Positions 8,853 to 18,188 of a stretch of 64,000 nucleotides of DNA are shown in pieces; position 1 is the stretch's first letter, and each line of letters opens with the position of its first letter. The notes under the pieces are model-generated. The model did not search any database, was not told the origin of the DNA, and saw only the letters and a list, made by a program, of their open reading frames with translations. The stretch covers positions 8,029-72,028 of the forward strand of contig DAOTUI010000128.1 of NCBI GenBank assembly GCA_034437035.1. The letters run 5' to 3'. The position numbers and the translations under genes were made by a program. Origin of the DNA: CAKZQX01 sp034437035 (GTDB taxonomy: Bacteria > Chloroflexota > Chloroflexia > Chloroflexales > Chloroflexaceae).

Positions 8853-9260
8853 ATGACAAGATCTCTGATCATGGTCATCGACGAGAGCATCGTGATACTC
8901 GAGTTTTTGCAGGTGTTGTTAAACAGCGACGGCTACGCCGTTATCGGCTGCTCCCCGGGAGCAACGAACGCCGTCTATACCCGGCATCTTCGCCCCGACC
9001 TGATTATTGTGGAGGTGCAGCGGCAGATCCTGGATCATACCACGGCATTTATCCAGGAGATCCGCGCAGACCCTATCACCAACAACTTCCCGATGATGGT
9101 GATGTCTACCGACGGTGATTTGCTCAAGACCATCGATCTGTTTCTGCAGCAGTATACCTGTATCGCCGTTGAAAAACCTTTTTCCACCGACTGGTTCCTG
9201 GAGACGATCCGGCAGTTGATCTCCACACCAATAACTCAGGGACAGTATGTTCGGCTGTAG
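8853..9260 (+). CDS. Stand-alone atypical receiver-domain protein
   Basis: 135 residues forming a single CheY-like fold. The acidic pair survives as D-E in LIMVIDESIVILEF and the conserved Lys in AVEKPFS. The phospho-acceptor position, however, reads LIIVEVQRQ, with Glu in place of Asp. Such receivers usually cannot be phosphorylated in the normal way and may act constitutively or by dimerisation. The start at 8853 follows AAGGAGAAGG. The gap 8496-8852 contains TTTTGAG and CTGCGCT low-complexity runs and nothing else. Confidence 0.8.
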   Translation: MTRSLIMVIDESIVILEFLQVLLNSDGYAVIGCSPGATNAVYTRHLRPDLIIVEVQRQILDHTTAFIQEIRADPITNNFPMMVMSTDGDLLKTIDLFLQQYTCIAVEKPFSTDWFLETIRQLISTPITQGQYVRL

Positions 9261-9379
9261 CACGGTTCCCCTGCTCTCGCGTAAGTCTAGATGTTACCGA
9301 TAGGGATGCGTAGCAGCACGTCCGCCGCGCTCCTGGATAACCTCCAGACGAAAGCAGGGCTACCACCCGCCAAATGGCA

Positions 9380-9545
9380 CAAATACGCGATCACTCGTGC
9401 AAAAGTGGACATCGCCTCCGGCAGGACCATATAAAAATGTCACACAACATGCAATATTGTTATGTGGAAAAGCACCACGTTACTGCCGGCAAGTCAGGCT
9501 CCCATAAATCCGAACATTTAAGTTTGATTTCCACCGCATAAGTCG
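9380..9545 (+). repeat. 200-bp palindromic element, degenerate copy 2a
   Basis: Arm A survives (CGCCTCCGGCAGGACC) and the right terminal repeat reads ACCGCATAAGTCG. The hairpin has decayed to ATGTCACACAACATGC. It abuts copy 2, the two right/left ends forming a GCATAAGTCGTAAATTTTAC junction. Confidence 0.55.
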
Positions 9546-9554
9546 TAAATTTTA

Positions 9555-9708
9555 CGACTTATGCGATCATTGGCTCGACAGGAGATTCCATCTCCCGTAG
9601 GGCGGAAGAAACGATACTTTTTCCACAACAATGCACCATGCTGCCGCAGGCGAAGACCGCCATTGTGGGAGTATATGTCTGATGTGTACGACCACCGCGT
9701 AACTCGTG
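9555..9708 (+). repeat. 200-bp palindromic element, copy 2 (hairpin deleted)
   Basis: Ends CGACTTATGCG and CCGCGTAACTCGTG are both present with arm A at left and CCATGCTGCCGCAGGCGA (arm B) at right. The centre is reduced to a short A/T stretch, so the element is only 154 bp. Confidence 0.7.
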
Positions 9709-9715
9709 TATTTTA

Positions 9716-9952
9716 CACGAGTTACGCGGTGGGGCCTGTTCCGGCCCGGTGTCAGACCCAAACGCCGGCTTCGCCTGCGGCAGCATGGTACATTATGTAG
9801 CTTTTTGCTAAACATTTTGCACGATGTGCAAAATGTTTAGCAAAAAGCTGGTTTCTTCCGCCCTGCCGGAGGCGAATCGGGCTGTTCATCCAGGCGACTC
9901 TGCCTTTCATCTGATCAAACGTTCCGTTTGAATGCCCCACCGCGTAACTCAT
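9716..9952 (-). repeat. 200-bp palindromic element, copy 3
   Basis: Starts CACGAGTTACGCGG and ends ACCGCGTAACTC, directly before the ribosome site of the receiver gene at 9975. The central stem of 24 bp runs from AGCTTTTTGCTAAACATTTT to GCAC-GAT-GTGC. It would put a very stable structure in the leader of that gene. Confidence 0.8.
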
Positions 9953-9974
9953 ATAAAATAGAGGAGAAACAACT

Positions 9975-10403
9975 ATGCAAGGCGATGGACACGACCATCC
10001 CCACATTATCGTCGCCGACGACACCGAAGTCGTACGTCTCACCGTCTCCTATTTGATCCACCGCTTCTATCCGGGCACAAACCTCACCGTTGTCAGCAAC
10101 GGCCACGAAGCTTTGCAGTCCCATACCCATTATCCCGCCGCCCTGATCCTCACCGATCACTGGATGCCGGTGATGAGCGGCATCGAGTTGCTGCAGACCA
10201 TCCGTGGTCGACGCGATCTCACCCCGCTTATTGTCATGTCGGGCGATGCGTCGATTGCGCCCAGAGCTACCGCACGACATGCCGCCCGCTTTATTTACAA
10301 GCCCTTCTCGGTCAGGCAGTTGCAAGACGTGGCCCTCGCGCTCCTGCCTCCCAACTACCGCGTCATAACCTGGACCATCCCCGATTGTAAAGAGGAGTTT
10401 TGA
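9975..10403 (+). CDS. Stand-alone receiver-domain response regulator
   Basis: 142 residues. Canonical receiver: HIIVADDTEVVRLTV (acidic pair), ALILTDHWMPVMSGIE (phospho-acceptor Asp), LIVMSGDAS (switch Ser) and RFIYKPFSVRQL (Lys). No output domain, so it works like CheY or Spo0F by docking to a partner. The ribosome site AGAGGAGAAAC sits immediately after the end of a palindromic element. No kinase is nearby. Confidence 0.88.
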   Translation: MQGDGHDHPHIIVADDTEVVRLTVSYLIHRFYPGTNLTVVSNGHEALQSHTHYPAALILTDHWMPVMSGIELLQTIRGRRDLTPLIVMSGDASIAPRATARHAARFIYKPFSVRQLQDVALALLPPNYRVITWTIPDCKEEF

Positions 10404-10464
10404 GTTTTGAGTTTTCACGTTCTGCGCTTTGCGCTCTGCGCTCTGCGCTCCCAGTTCTTAGCAA

Positions 10465-10480
10465 TGGCATACTTCTTGCT
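10465..10480 (+). promoter_or_regulatory. Sigma-54 (-24/-12) promoter of the sigma-factor gene
   Basis: TGGCATACTTCTTGCT matches the TGGCAY-N5-TTGCW consensus with the invariant 10-bp gap between GG and GC. It lies about 100 bp upstream of the start at 10581. Confidence 0.75.
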
Positions 10481-10580
10481 AAGTCCGGTGCAAGTGGACG
10501 AATACCGGCCGGCAAATCGGGCCACCTCGGACAATCCGCCGGCATGCATCACCAAATGAGCTAGCAGGGAGAATTCAGAA

Positions 10581-11687
<1,107 letters not shown>

Positions 11688-11754
11688 TATCAGGAGACAG
11701 GGGACAGGGGACAGGGGACAGAGTGAGAACTGAGAACCGAGAACTGAGAGTGCA

Positions 11755-11932
11755 GAGCGCAAAACGTGTCAACGTGCAACCTGCAACCTGCCAATGTGCC
11801 AACGTGTCAACCTGCGAACCTGCGAACCTGCGAACCTGCGAACCTGCAACCTGCCAACGTGCAACGTGCAACGTGCGAACCTGCAACCTGCAACCTGCCA
11901 ACCTGCGAACCTGCGAACCTGCAACGCGAAGA
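11755..11932. repeat. Low-complexity array of GAACCTGC / CAACGTGC units
   Basis: About 178 bp of 7-8 bp units (CTGCGAACCTGCGAACC, GTGCAACGTGCAACG), the complementary flavour of the array at 7601-7772. It is preceded by three GGGGACA units at 11697-11720 and ends 5 bp before a sigma-54 promoter. There is no credible gene in 11688-12127. Confidence 0.6.
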
Positions 11933-11936
11933 TCCC

Positions 11937-11952
11937 TGGCATACTTCTTGCA
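11937..11952 (+). promoter_or_regulatory. Sigma-54 promoter of the DUF892 gene
   Basis: TGGCATACTTCTTGCA, a full match to the -24/-12 consensus. It lies about 175 bp upstream of the start at 12128. Confidence 0.72.
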
Positions 11953-12127
11953 GAATCCATGTTCGGTTCAATCCACACCGGGGTTGGACCATGGTGTAAG
12001 TAGTGGCAAGCCGGCAAGACAAGGTTCGCAACAGCTTTCCGTACCGGGCCGATGCGCCGATTGCCGACGCACGCGCTCCGGCACCGGTACTCCATAACCT
12101 GTAGCCCTTGCCAAAAGAAAGGAACCA

Positions 12128-12622
12128 ATGATGGCATTCCATTCACTGCAAGAGCTGTATGTGCAGCAGTTGCGGGACCTGTACGACGCAGAGCAGCAAC
12201 TCGTCACCGCCTTACCCAAAATGGCCGATGCGGCCACTCTCTCGGACTTGAAGCAGGGCTTTCAGGGCCATCTGGATGAAACGAAGCAGCATATCTCCCG
12301 CCTGGAGCAGATCTTCAACGATCTGGGCGAAAAGCCCAAGGGCGAGAAATGCCAGGCAATGAAAGGCCTGATCGAAGAGGGGGAAGAGATTGTCAAGGCG
12401 AAGGCCGACGCCCCGGTGAAAGATGCCGGACTGATCGCCGCCGCGCAGCGGGTTGAGCACTACGAGATGGCCGGGTATGGCAGCGTCCGCACCTGGGCCA
12501 ACCAGCTTGGCCGGCAGAGCGATGCCAACCTGCTTCAGCAGACCCTCAACGAAGAAGGCGAGACGGATCATAAACTGACGAGCATTGCAGAGCGCATGGT
12601 CAACCCCGAAGCAAAGGCGTAG
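12128..12622 (+). CDS. Ferritin-like DUF892 (YciE/YciF-type) protein
   Basis: 164 residues, all alpha. LQELYVQQLRDLYDAEQQL at the N terminus and AQRVEHYEMAGYGSVRTWA with Glu/His at metal-ligand positions identify the DUF892 family of four-helix-bundle proteins linked to general stress. A second member lies at 26010-26507. Both are preceded by sigma-54 promoters. The start ATG has AAAGGAACC ahead of it; a second ATG follows directly. Metal content is inferred from the fold. Confidence 0.88.
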   Translation: MMAFHSLQELYVQQLRDLYDAEQQLVTALPKMADAATLSDLKQGFQGHLDETKQHISRLEQIFNDLGEKPKGEKCQAMKGLIEEGEEIVKAKADAPVKDAGLIAAAQRVEHYEMAGYGSVRTWANQLGRQSDANLLQQTLNEEGETDHKLTSIAERMVNPEAKA

Positions 12623-12864
12623 TCTGTAGTCCGTAGTCCGTAGTCCAAAATCTGCAGGCTGTAGGATGCGGCGCATCCTCCCGCAAGGTTCACCCCGGCG
12701 GGGGGATGTTTGATTCAAGCGCATTATCCTCCCTGGGCAGCCGCACCGCATCCGGACGGCATGCGGACGCGCAGAAGCGCGTCCCTACCGGCAAAATCCA
12801 TCCTAATCCCCCAGCCCCAGCCTGAAACTTATTGCTTTTGAGTCAAAAAGCTTGCAACATATGT

Positions 12865-12870
12865 TACAAT
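12865..12870 (+). promoter_or_regulatory. Extended -10 promoter for the 36-residue membrane peptide
   Basis: TGTTACAAT has the TGn extension before TACAAT, about 60 bp upstream of the start at 12927. No good -35 at 16-18 bp. The rest of 12623-12926 shows only a triple CGTAGTC run. Confidence 0.4.
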
Positions 12871-12926
12871 AGAGCTACCGGGAGTCCTTAAGGTCTCAAC
12901 TGGAATAGAGCGGAAAGAGGGAAGCT

Positions 12927-13037
12927 ATGCAAGACTGGAACCAGGTACTCGCCGTCGTCGGTCTGGCAATCGTCATCATCGTCGTCCTGGTCTTCGGCAT
13001 CTGGATGGGAACGGATACTCTGGCTACTATGAACTAG
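12927..13037 (+). CDS. 36-residue single-span membrane peptide
   Basis: The product starts MQDWNQVLAVVGL, continues through a clean hydrophobic helix with four Ile and five Val, and ends GTDTLATMN. The start follows AGAGGGAAGC and the gene is closely framed by a promoter-like element and a strong terminator, which argues it is real despite its size. The role is unknown; small membrane peptides of this kind often modulate a transporter or act in stress. Confidence 0.6.
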   Translation: MQDWNQVLAVVGLAIVIIVVLVFGIWMGTDTLATMN

Positions 13038-13130
13038 TAGGAACCTGGTACGTCAACACTCCGGCACACGATGGCAATCACAGCCCCCGGTAGCTGTCGG
13101 AGTAGCCCGCGCCCACGCGCGGGAGGGTCA

Positions 13131-13197
13131 GGCTCACACTGGAACAACGCGACTCCCCCTGGTCGCCCGGTTCCGGCGTGAGTCTCTTTTTATTTTC
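13131..13197 (+). terminator. Rho-independent terminator
   Basis: Arms GGCTCACACTGGAAC and GTTCCGGCGTGAGTC pair with two G-U steps, with an inner GCGAC/GTCGC stem, followed by TCTCTTTTTATTTT. It ends the transcript of the 36-residue peptide. Confidence 0.8.
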
Positions 13198-13350
13198 CCC
13201 GCAATCCGGTCGGGACATAACATGCTGCGCTCCTACTGATCCGCCACAGTAAATTTACAGGAAGCACACTCGCTTTATTTGGCTCTGTTATGAGCTAAAA
13301 TTGTATTGGTCATCCCGCAAAATCACTGGGTAAGCCACTATGCCCCGGTG

Positions 13351-13366
13351 TGGCATACTTCTTGCT
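13351..13366 (+). promoter_or_regulatory. Sigma-54 promoter, separated from its gene by a palindromic element
   Basis: TGGCATACTTCTTGCT, identical to the motif at 10465. The next gene starts at 13638. Copy 4 of the palindromic family (13403-13599, with an exact target duplication) lies between, so the element would be transcribed in the leader. Confidence 0.7.
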
Positions 13367-13402
13367 CTTCCCAGCCTGGGTATTTCAAATCCCATAATGT
13401 GA

Positions 13403-13599
13403 CACGACTTACGCTGTCCCTAACCCGGAACGAACTGTCGCCTCCGGCAGGGCGGAAGAAACCATCCTTGTTCACAAAAATTTTGCACTATGTGCAAAAT
13501 TTTTGTGAACAAGGATCAAAATGTATCATGCTGCCGCAGGCGAATCGGGACGTTCATCCAGGCAAACGCCTGGGTTTGGAATCGACCGCGTAAGTCCTG
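13403..13599 (+). repeat. 200-bp palindromic element, copy 4
   Basis: Ends CACGACTTACGC / GCGTAAGTCCTG, flanked by an exact 8-bp duplication TAATGTGA (13395-13402 and 13600-13607). Arm A at left and arm B at right. The central stem includes TTGTTCACAAAAATTTTGCAC and its complement around TAT. It is one of the best-preserved insertions. Confidence 0.85.
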
Positions 13600-13637
13600 T
13601 AATGTGATACATCCCGAGGATGAGAAGGAGTATACGC

Positions 13638-14309
13638 ATGACAATGACAATGTATGATATGGAGCATCAGGCACTACATCAAGCAAATCTGGTTGCCGAT
13701 ATGGTGACAAACACGGCCAACCTCTGGAACGGGCTGTTCTGGGCAACGGCAACCATGGGTATGCGCGTCACTGAGCAGAGTATCCGCGCAACCGGCATGC
13801 TGCTAAACAGCAGTTATCAGGTGACGACCCGGAGTATGCTGGGCCTGACCAGTGATACGGTTGATACGGTGCAGGGCAATGTAAAAACCTGGCCGGCCAC
13901 TTCGCAGGCCGTTCGTACAACAGCACGACGTGGGCTGACCGTAGCAGAAGCACCCGCGCCGGTAGCGGTGGATACCGCGCCGCAGCCGCACGTACGCGTT
14001 TTTGAGCAGGCAGAGGAAGAACTCTCACCGGAGGCGGACGCCGCGTTCTACTTCCGTGGCCCGGATGCCCGGCATAATCTGCGGGTCGCTAACCTGCAAG
14101 ACTTCGTCAAACTGGCCCGTCAGGTTGACGCGGACACCTGGCACCACCATCTCCAGCGGGGCGACTACAGCCACTGGTTCCGCACCGCCGTCCAGGACGA
14201 TACCCTGGCAGCCGAGGCGATGCTCGTTGAAAAGCTGAACATTCCGCCGCAGGACAGCCGCGAGCGGCTCCTGGCCGCCGTCACCAGCCGCTACACCATC
14301 ACCGTCTAA
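13638..14309 (+). CDS. DUF5752-type protein with phasin-like N-terminal region
   Basis: 223 residues. The N-terminal ~100 residues are helical and phasin-like (NTANLWNGLFWATATMGM). An Ala/Pro linker (VAEAPAPVAVDTAPQPHV) leads to a C-terminal domain with FYFRGPDARHNLRVANLQDF, DTWHHHLQRGDYSHWF and ERLLAAVTSRY, matching DUF5752, a family of unknown function. The start at 13638 has GAGAAGGAG upstream; an ATG at 13620 would place that site inside the gene. It is under a sigma-54 promoter. Confidence 0.75.
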   Translation: MTMTMYDMEHQALHQANLVADMVTNTANLWNGLFWATATMGMRVTEQSIRATGMLLNSSYQVTTRSMLGLTSDTVDTVQGNVKTWPATSQAVRTTARRGLTVAEAPAPVAVDTAPQPHVRVFEQAEEELSPEADAAFYFRGPDARHNLRVANLQDFVKLARQVDADTWHHHLQRGDYSHWFRTAVQDDTLAAEAMLVEKLNIPPQDSRERLLAAVTSRYTITV

Positions 14310-14340
14310 CCATTTGAATGTACGAAGTTTGAAAGACATA

Positions 14341-14463
14341 GTCCGGATATTCATATCCGGGAGTCCCGGCTTTAGCCGGTGGGATGCCTGCCAGGACAGC
14401 CGCATACGACCGGGAACACCTGATCCGGCTGAAGCCGGGACTCCTGAACGGTGATATCCGGAT
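14341..14463. repeat. Dispersed ~120-bp repeat, copy b (family 3)
   Basis: Bounded by GTCCGGATATTCATATCCGG at left and GTGATATCCGGAT at right, and internally by GGGAGTCCCGGCTTTAGCC versus GGCTGAAGCCGGGACTCC. The whole unit is therefore an imperfect palindrome. It matches 1151-1265. A stub of its left end (TAGTCCGGATTTGG) recurs near 42119. Confidence 0.6.
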
Positions 14464-14629
14464 GAAACATTCACCGTTCATATCGAAGAAACTCGCACAA
14501 AGCCGCAAAGTTTGTAAGGTTCCTGGTGACCTTTGCACCTTTGCGCCGGCCATTGCCGGGATCATATACCGGGTATTATCCGCAACCGTTAACCCCTAAC
14601 CCGTAACCCGTAACCCCTAACCGTTAACC

Positions 14630-14645
14630 TGGCACACTTCTTGCA
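14630..14645 (+). promoter_or_regulatory. Sigma-54 promoter
   Basis: TGGCACACTTCTTGCA, preceded by a run of TAACCC/TAACCG units (14586-14629). It serves the gene starting at 14755. Confidence 0.75.
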
Positions 14646-14754
14646 ACCAGGATCTATGTATACCAGCGCCGCTTTCAATCCAGCCGGCAACCCGGACAAC
14701 GTTTGCGCATTCTATACATTGGAATAATGAGATATTCAATAAGGAGGTTGAAAA

Positions 14755-15123
14755 ATGAGCGAGCAGCAAAAGAATCAGCAACAAGGAACCCAGTACCAGA
14801 ATATCGCCGGATCGCAGTACCCCTCGCCAATGGCCGGCGAACCCGAAGCCTCACACGGCACCCCGACCGAGAGCCACGGCCGCAGCACCCTGGAGAAGGG
14901 TGGTACCTTCTCGCCAACGACCAGCAAGGTTGAGGGCAGCGGTGGCAACTACTCCCCGGCCGGTGTTAGCCTGCGTCAGTCGTCCGATCAGCGTGCCGGG
15001 CCGCCATTGACCCTGATCATGGGGCTGGTTGCAGTCATGTTTGTCGCCCTGATCGTTACCATCTTCTTCTTCGCGGGTGACGCAAACGGCGTTGGCCTTG
15101 TGGGCGACGTTATCGCGGCGTAG
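14755..15123 (+). CDS. Tail-anchored small protein with disordered N terminus
   Basis: 122 residues, not recognised. The first 85 residues are Gln/Ser/Gly-rich and look disordered (SEQQKNQQQGTQYQN). One hydrophobic segment follows (PLTLIMGLVAVMFVALIVTI) and a short tail, so the bulk would face the cytoplasm if tail-anchored. AAGGAGG precedes the ATG at good spacing. Being behind a sigma-54 promoter and upstream of a YflT-like gene, it may belong to a stress group. Confidence 0.7.
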   Translation: MSEQQKNQQQGTQYQNIAGSQYPSPMAGEPEASHGTPTESHGRSTLEKGGTFSPTTSKVEGSGGNYSPAGVSLRQSSDQRAGPPLTLIMGLVAVMFVALIVTIFFFAGDANGVGLVGDVIAA

Positions 15124-15315
15124 TTCGCATTCCGCTGCGACCAGGTGAGAAACCACAGAAACCATACCGAAGGACAAACATTGTAGACATCGGCATGTCC
15201 ATTGTTTCAATCGCCATACCAAACAACATAATTCATATTACTTTTCAGTAGTATCTGTACAACGATGTAGCCCGGCACAGGCCGGTGTTCTCGAAGAAGA
15301 CAAGGAGGTCAAATC

Positions 15316-16245
15316 ATGGCAAAGACAGTTGTAGCGCTCTACGATGATTTCAACACGGCGCAGAAGGCAGTCCAGGATCTGCGTGACAATGATTTCCCAG
15401 GCGACGATATCAGTCTGGTCGCCAACAATGCCGAAGGCCGGTACGACCAGTATGTCGGAGCCGGGCGTGAGCGCTCGGTTGCCAAAGACGAGGATCATGT
15501 TTCGCGCGGCGAAGAGACCGGCATCAGTGCCGGCGCGGGTGCGCTGGCCGGTGGCGTTGGCGGGTTGCTGCTCGGTCTGGGGCTGTTTGCCGTTCCAGGC
15601 ATTGGTCCGGCGCTGGCCGCTGGTCCAATTGCCGGAACGCTGGCGGGAGCCGGTCTGGGCGCAGCCGCAGGTGGTCTGTCCGGCTGGCTCTTCCACGCCG
15701 GCATGCCCGAAGAGGAAGCGCGCTCCTATGAGGAAGGCGTACGCCGGGGCGGTACGCTGATTGCCGTTACCACCTCGGACGCGCGGGCGGAGCGAGCGAC
15801 GGGTATTTTGAACCAGCATCACCCGGTTGATATGCGGCAACGCTCCGCGGAGTGGCAGAACAGTAACCCACCGATTAACGAGGTTGGGGTGGCGCCATAC
15901 CAGGGCGAAACCATCAACCGCGAGCATGAATATTACGAAACCCATCCGGAGAACCCCGGTGGGCAGCGCGGTCCCGCCGGCTCCAGCGGGTATAACGCCT
16001 ATGTGCCCGATTTTGAAAACCACTATACCAGCAACTTCGGTGGGTGTAACTACCCGTTCGATGCTTACCAGCCTGGTTACCGCTACGGGTATGACCTGGC
16101 AAACGACTCACGCTACCGGGATCGTAACTGGTCCGAGGTTGAGCCGGAGGCGCGGCGGCAGTGGGAAGAGCGCAACCCGGCGACCTGGAGTCAGTTCAAG
16201 GATGCCATTCACTACGCCTGGGACAAGGCGCATAGCAAAAGCTAA
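15316..16245 (+). CDS. YflT-like general stress protein with glycine-zipper segment
   Basis: 309 residues. The N-terminal ~55 residues (VALYDDFNTAQKAVQDLRDN) match the general stress protein 17M (YflT) domain. A long Gly/Ala segment follows (AGALAGGVGGLLLGLGLF...GPIAGTLAGAGLGAAAGG, residues about 72-122), a glycine zipper that could insert in membranes. The tail is Tyr/Asn/Trp-rich. The start has AAGGAGG upstream. A weak sigma-54-like motif (CGGCATGTCCATTGTT, 15191-15206) lies 110 bp upstream but lacks the -12 GC. Confidence 0.78.
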   Translation: MAKTVVALYDDFNTAQKAVQDLRDNDFPGDDISLVANNAEGRYDQYVGAGRERSVAKDEDHVSRGEETGISAGAGALAGGVGGLLLGLGLFAVPGIGPALAAGPIAGTLAGAGLGAAAGGLSGWLFHAGMPEEEARSYEEGVRRGGTLIAVTTSDARAERATGILNQHHPVDMRQRSAEWQNSNPPINEVGVAPYQGETINREHEYYETHPENPGGQRGPAGSSGYNAYVPDFENHYTSNFGGCNYPFDAYQPGYRYGYDLANDSRYRDRNWSEVEPEARRQWEERNPATWSQFKDAIHYAWDKAHSKS

Positions 16246-16269
16246 TCCCATCGCAGAGGAGATATCGCA

Positions 16270-16839
16270 ATGAGTATTGCTGACATTATCGCCATCGCCA
16301 ACACAACGGGAGCCGGCAGTCAGGAAAATGGCGCATCCGACGATCATGCCTATCATGCCAGTCAGGAGCAGAAGCAGCAGGCCATCTACCTGATGTTGAT
16401 CGGCCTCTTTCTGGCGCTGTTAACCGCATTTGCAGCGCGGGAAAAACGGCACAATGATTCCTTTGAAATCCGCCCGCTCGATCTACTGCTGCTCGGCTTT
16501 GCTACCTATCGCGGTGGGCATCTGGCGGCCTATGATAAGGTGATGCTGCCGCTGCGGAAACCCTTTACCGAAACGCGCCCCGATGCCTCGGGTACCGGGA
16601 AGACGGTAGTTGCAAAAGGCACAGGCCCACAGCGGGCATTGGGCGAACTACTTTCCTGCCCGATCTGCTCGGGCACCTGGATCGCGGCCGGCCTGACCTA
16701 CGGCCTGATTATCGCCCCCGGTCCCACCCGCGTCTTTATGAGCATCCTGGCGGCAACCGGTATCTCCGAGTGGCTCAACGCGGCCTCGGAAGCCCTGAAG
16801 TGGTCCGGTCAGATTGCCCGCGAGCAGTCCCGCGCCTGA
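16270..16839 (+). CDS. DUF1360 family membrane protein
   Basis: 189 residues. One N-terminal hydrophobic helix (AIYLMLIGLFLALLTAF), then DLLLLGFATYRGGHLAAYDKV, and the family signature ELLSCPICSGTWIAAGLTYG in the C-terminal half, with two more hydrophobic segments. DUF1360 (YoaT-like) function is unknown. It starts 24 bp after the YflT-like gene with GCAGAGGAG, so the two form an operon. A terminator follows. Confidence 0.82.
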   Translation: MSIADIIAIANTTGAGSQENGASDDHAYHASQEQKQQAIYLMLIGLFLALLTAFAAREKRHNDSFEIRPLDLLLLGFATYRGGHLAAYDKVMLPLRKPFTETRPDASGTGKTVVAKGTGPQRALGELLSCPICSGTWIAAGLTYGLIIAPGPTRVFMSILAATGISEWLNAASEALKWSGQIAREQSRA

Positions 16840-16866
16840 CCCTGCATATTGCTCGCATTCCCCACA

Positions 16867-16902
16867 CCCTCCCGGAAAATTCCGGGAGGGTAAGTTTATT
16901 TA
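16867..16902 (+). terminator. Terminator after the YflT-DUF1360 operon
   Basis: CCCTCCCGGAA-AA-TTCCGGGAGGG, an 11-bp perfect stem, followed by TAAGTTTATTTA. A palindromic element begins immediately after it. Confidence 0.7.
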
Positions 16903-17098
16903 CACGAGTTATGCGGTCCCTGCCCCGAAAGGACGTTTCGCCTCCGGCAGGACATAAGATTACATTCTTTTTCATAAAAATTTTGCACAGAGTGTCAAAT
17001 TTTTAGCAAAAAGAACAAAAGTGTACCACGCTGCCGCAGGCGAATTGGGCTTCCATCGGGTGAAACGTCCGGGTTGTATGTCAACCGCGTAAGTCGTG
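16903..17098 (+). repeat. 200-bp palindromic element, copy 5
   Basis: First of three tandem copies. Starts CACGAGTTATGCGG and ends CCGCGTAAGTCGTG. The central hairpin is damaged on one side (GCACAGAGTGTC), so pairing is imperfect here. It is inserted directly downstream of a terminator. Confidence 0.78.
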
Positions 17099-17105
17099 TT
17101 AATAA

Positions 17106-17301
17106 CACGACTTACGCGGTTGCTCACCCGAAAGGAAATTTCGCCTCCGGCAGGGCGGAAGATTCCATTCTTTTTCACAAAAATGTTGCACAAAGTGCAA
17201 CATTTTTGTGAAAAAGATCAAAAAGTACCATGCTGCCGCAGGCGAAATACACCGTTATCGAGAGCAAACGGTCCGTTTGAACGCACACCGCGTAACTCCT
17301 G
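17106..17301 (+). repeat. 200-bp palindromic element, copy 6
   Basis: Middle of the tandem trio. The spacer to copy 5 is TTAATAA and to copy 7 TTATTAA. The stem TTTTTCACAAAAATGTTGCAC is perfectly mirrored around AAA. Confidence 0.82.
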
Positions 17302-17308
17302 TTATTAA

Positions 17309-17502
17309 CAGGACTTACGTAGTTCTCCATCTGGAGATGTATTTCGCCTCCGGCAGGGCGGAACCGACCGCCTCTTTCACGAAATTTTTGCACTTTGTGC
17401 AAAAATTTCGTGAAAAAGATAATAGCGTACCATGCTGCCGGAGGCGAATTGGGCTTCCATCGGGTGAAACGTGCAGTTTGAACACCCACCGCGTACGTCG
17501 TG
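17309..17502 (+). repeat. 200-bp palindromic element, copy 7
   Basis: Flanked by an exact TTATTAA duplication (17302-17308, 17503-17509). The stem CTTTTTCACG..TTTTTGCAC differs from copy 6 yet pairs fully. Its right arm reads CTGCCGGAGGCG, so the two inner arms are perfectly complementary only here. Confidence 0.82.
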
Positions 17503-17547
17503 TTATTAACGGAATTTTCATTCCGGTACCCCGCTATACGGCTACAC

Positions 17548-17563
17548 TGGCACGTTATTTGCT
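17548..17563 (+). promoter_or_regulatory. Sigma-54 promoter
   Basis: TGGCACGTTATTTGCT, the closest match to the full consensus (TGGCACG-N4-TTGCW) in the window, about 94 bp upstream of the interrupted gene at 17657. Confidence 0.78.
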
Positions 17564-17656
17564 GTGTTTCAGACTGTAGTCCAGCAGGGCATTCTCACGC
17601 TATGTCACATGCGAACGTGTAGCAACACGCACGTATGATCGATAAAAGGAGGTACG

Positions 17657-18010
17657 ATGAAACTGGAATACGGTAAGATCACTGCGGCGGTCCAGCGCGA
17701 GCCGGTCGAAATCAGTGCCCTGATGCGCGATCAGCGCCAGAGTGGACCCTTTGTCACCAACCGCGATCAGCGGGGGGTGGTTATTGCGGACAGTGCCAAT
17801 CAGATTCGCCTGACGAATGATGAGGCACTTACGCTGTGAAGCCGGCGCTACCAGCAGGAGCCGACCCTGCGTGCGATGGTTGATGAGGAAAACGAGGTGT
17901 TGACCCAGGCAGAGCAGGGGCGTCGGTCCGGTACAGAGGAGACTCTATCCAGCCAGGCCGAAGGTGCCCCCCAGACGGTTGAGGAAGATCTGCGGCGCAA
18001 GAAAGCATAG
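17657..18010 (+). pseudogene. Small hydrophilic protein gene interrupted by an in-frame TGA
   Basis: An ATG with a perfect AAAGGAGG site opens a frame of 60 codons (LEYGKITAAVQREPVEISAL...) ending at TGA 17837-17839. The same frame continues without another stop to TAG at 18008-18010 as SRRYQQEPTLRAMVDEENEV..., rich in Glu/Gln and with similar codon use. The simplest reading is a nonsense mutation, for example CGA to TGA. Recoding or a genuine 60-residue product is possible. The family is not recognised. It is driven by a sigma-54 promoter. Confidence 0.55.
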
Positions 18011-18188
18011 AAAAACAGGTACACCACGAACAAAGAATAAAACGGATCAAAGGGTAAACACCACATTCTATAAATATGAATACTCTTTGTTATTTATTCC
18101 TTTGTTCTTTGTTCTCGATAGTAGCACGGGGCACATCCCTCGGTGCTCTCTGTGGCAAATAAGGTAAGAAGAAAGCAAGGAGATAACC

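Noticed and set aside
15191..15206. Eighth sigma-54 promoter before the YflT-like gene
   Set aside because: CGGCATGTCCATTGTT has the -24 GG but GT in place of the -12 GC; kept only as a weak hint in the gene entry.
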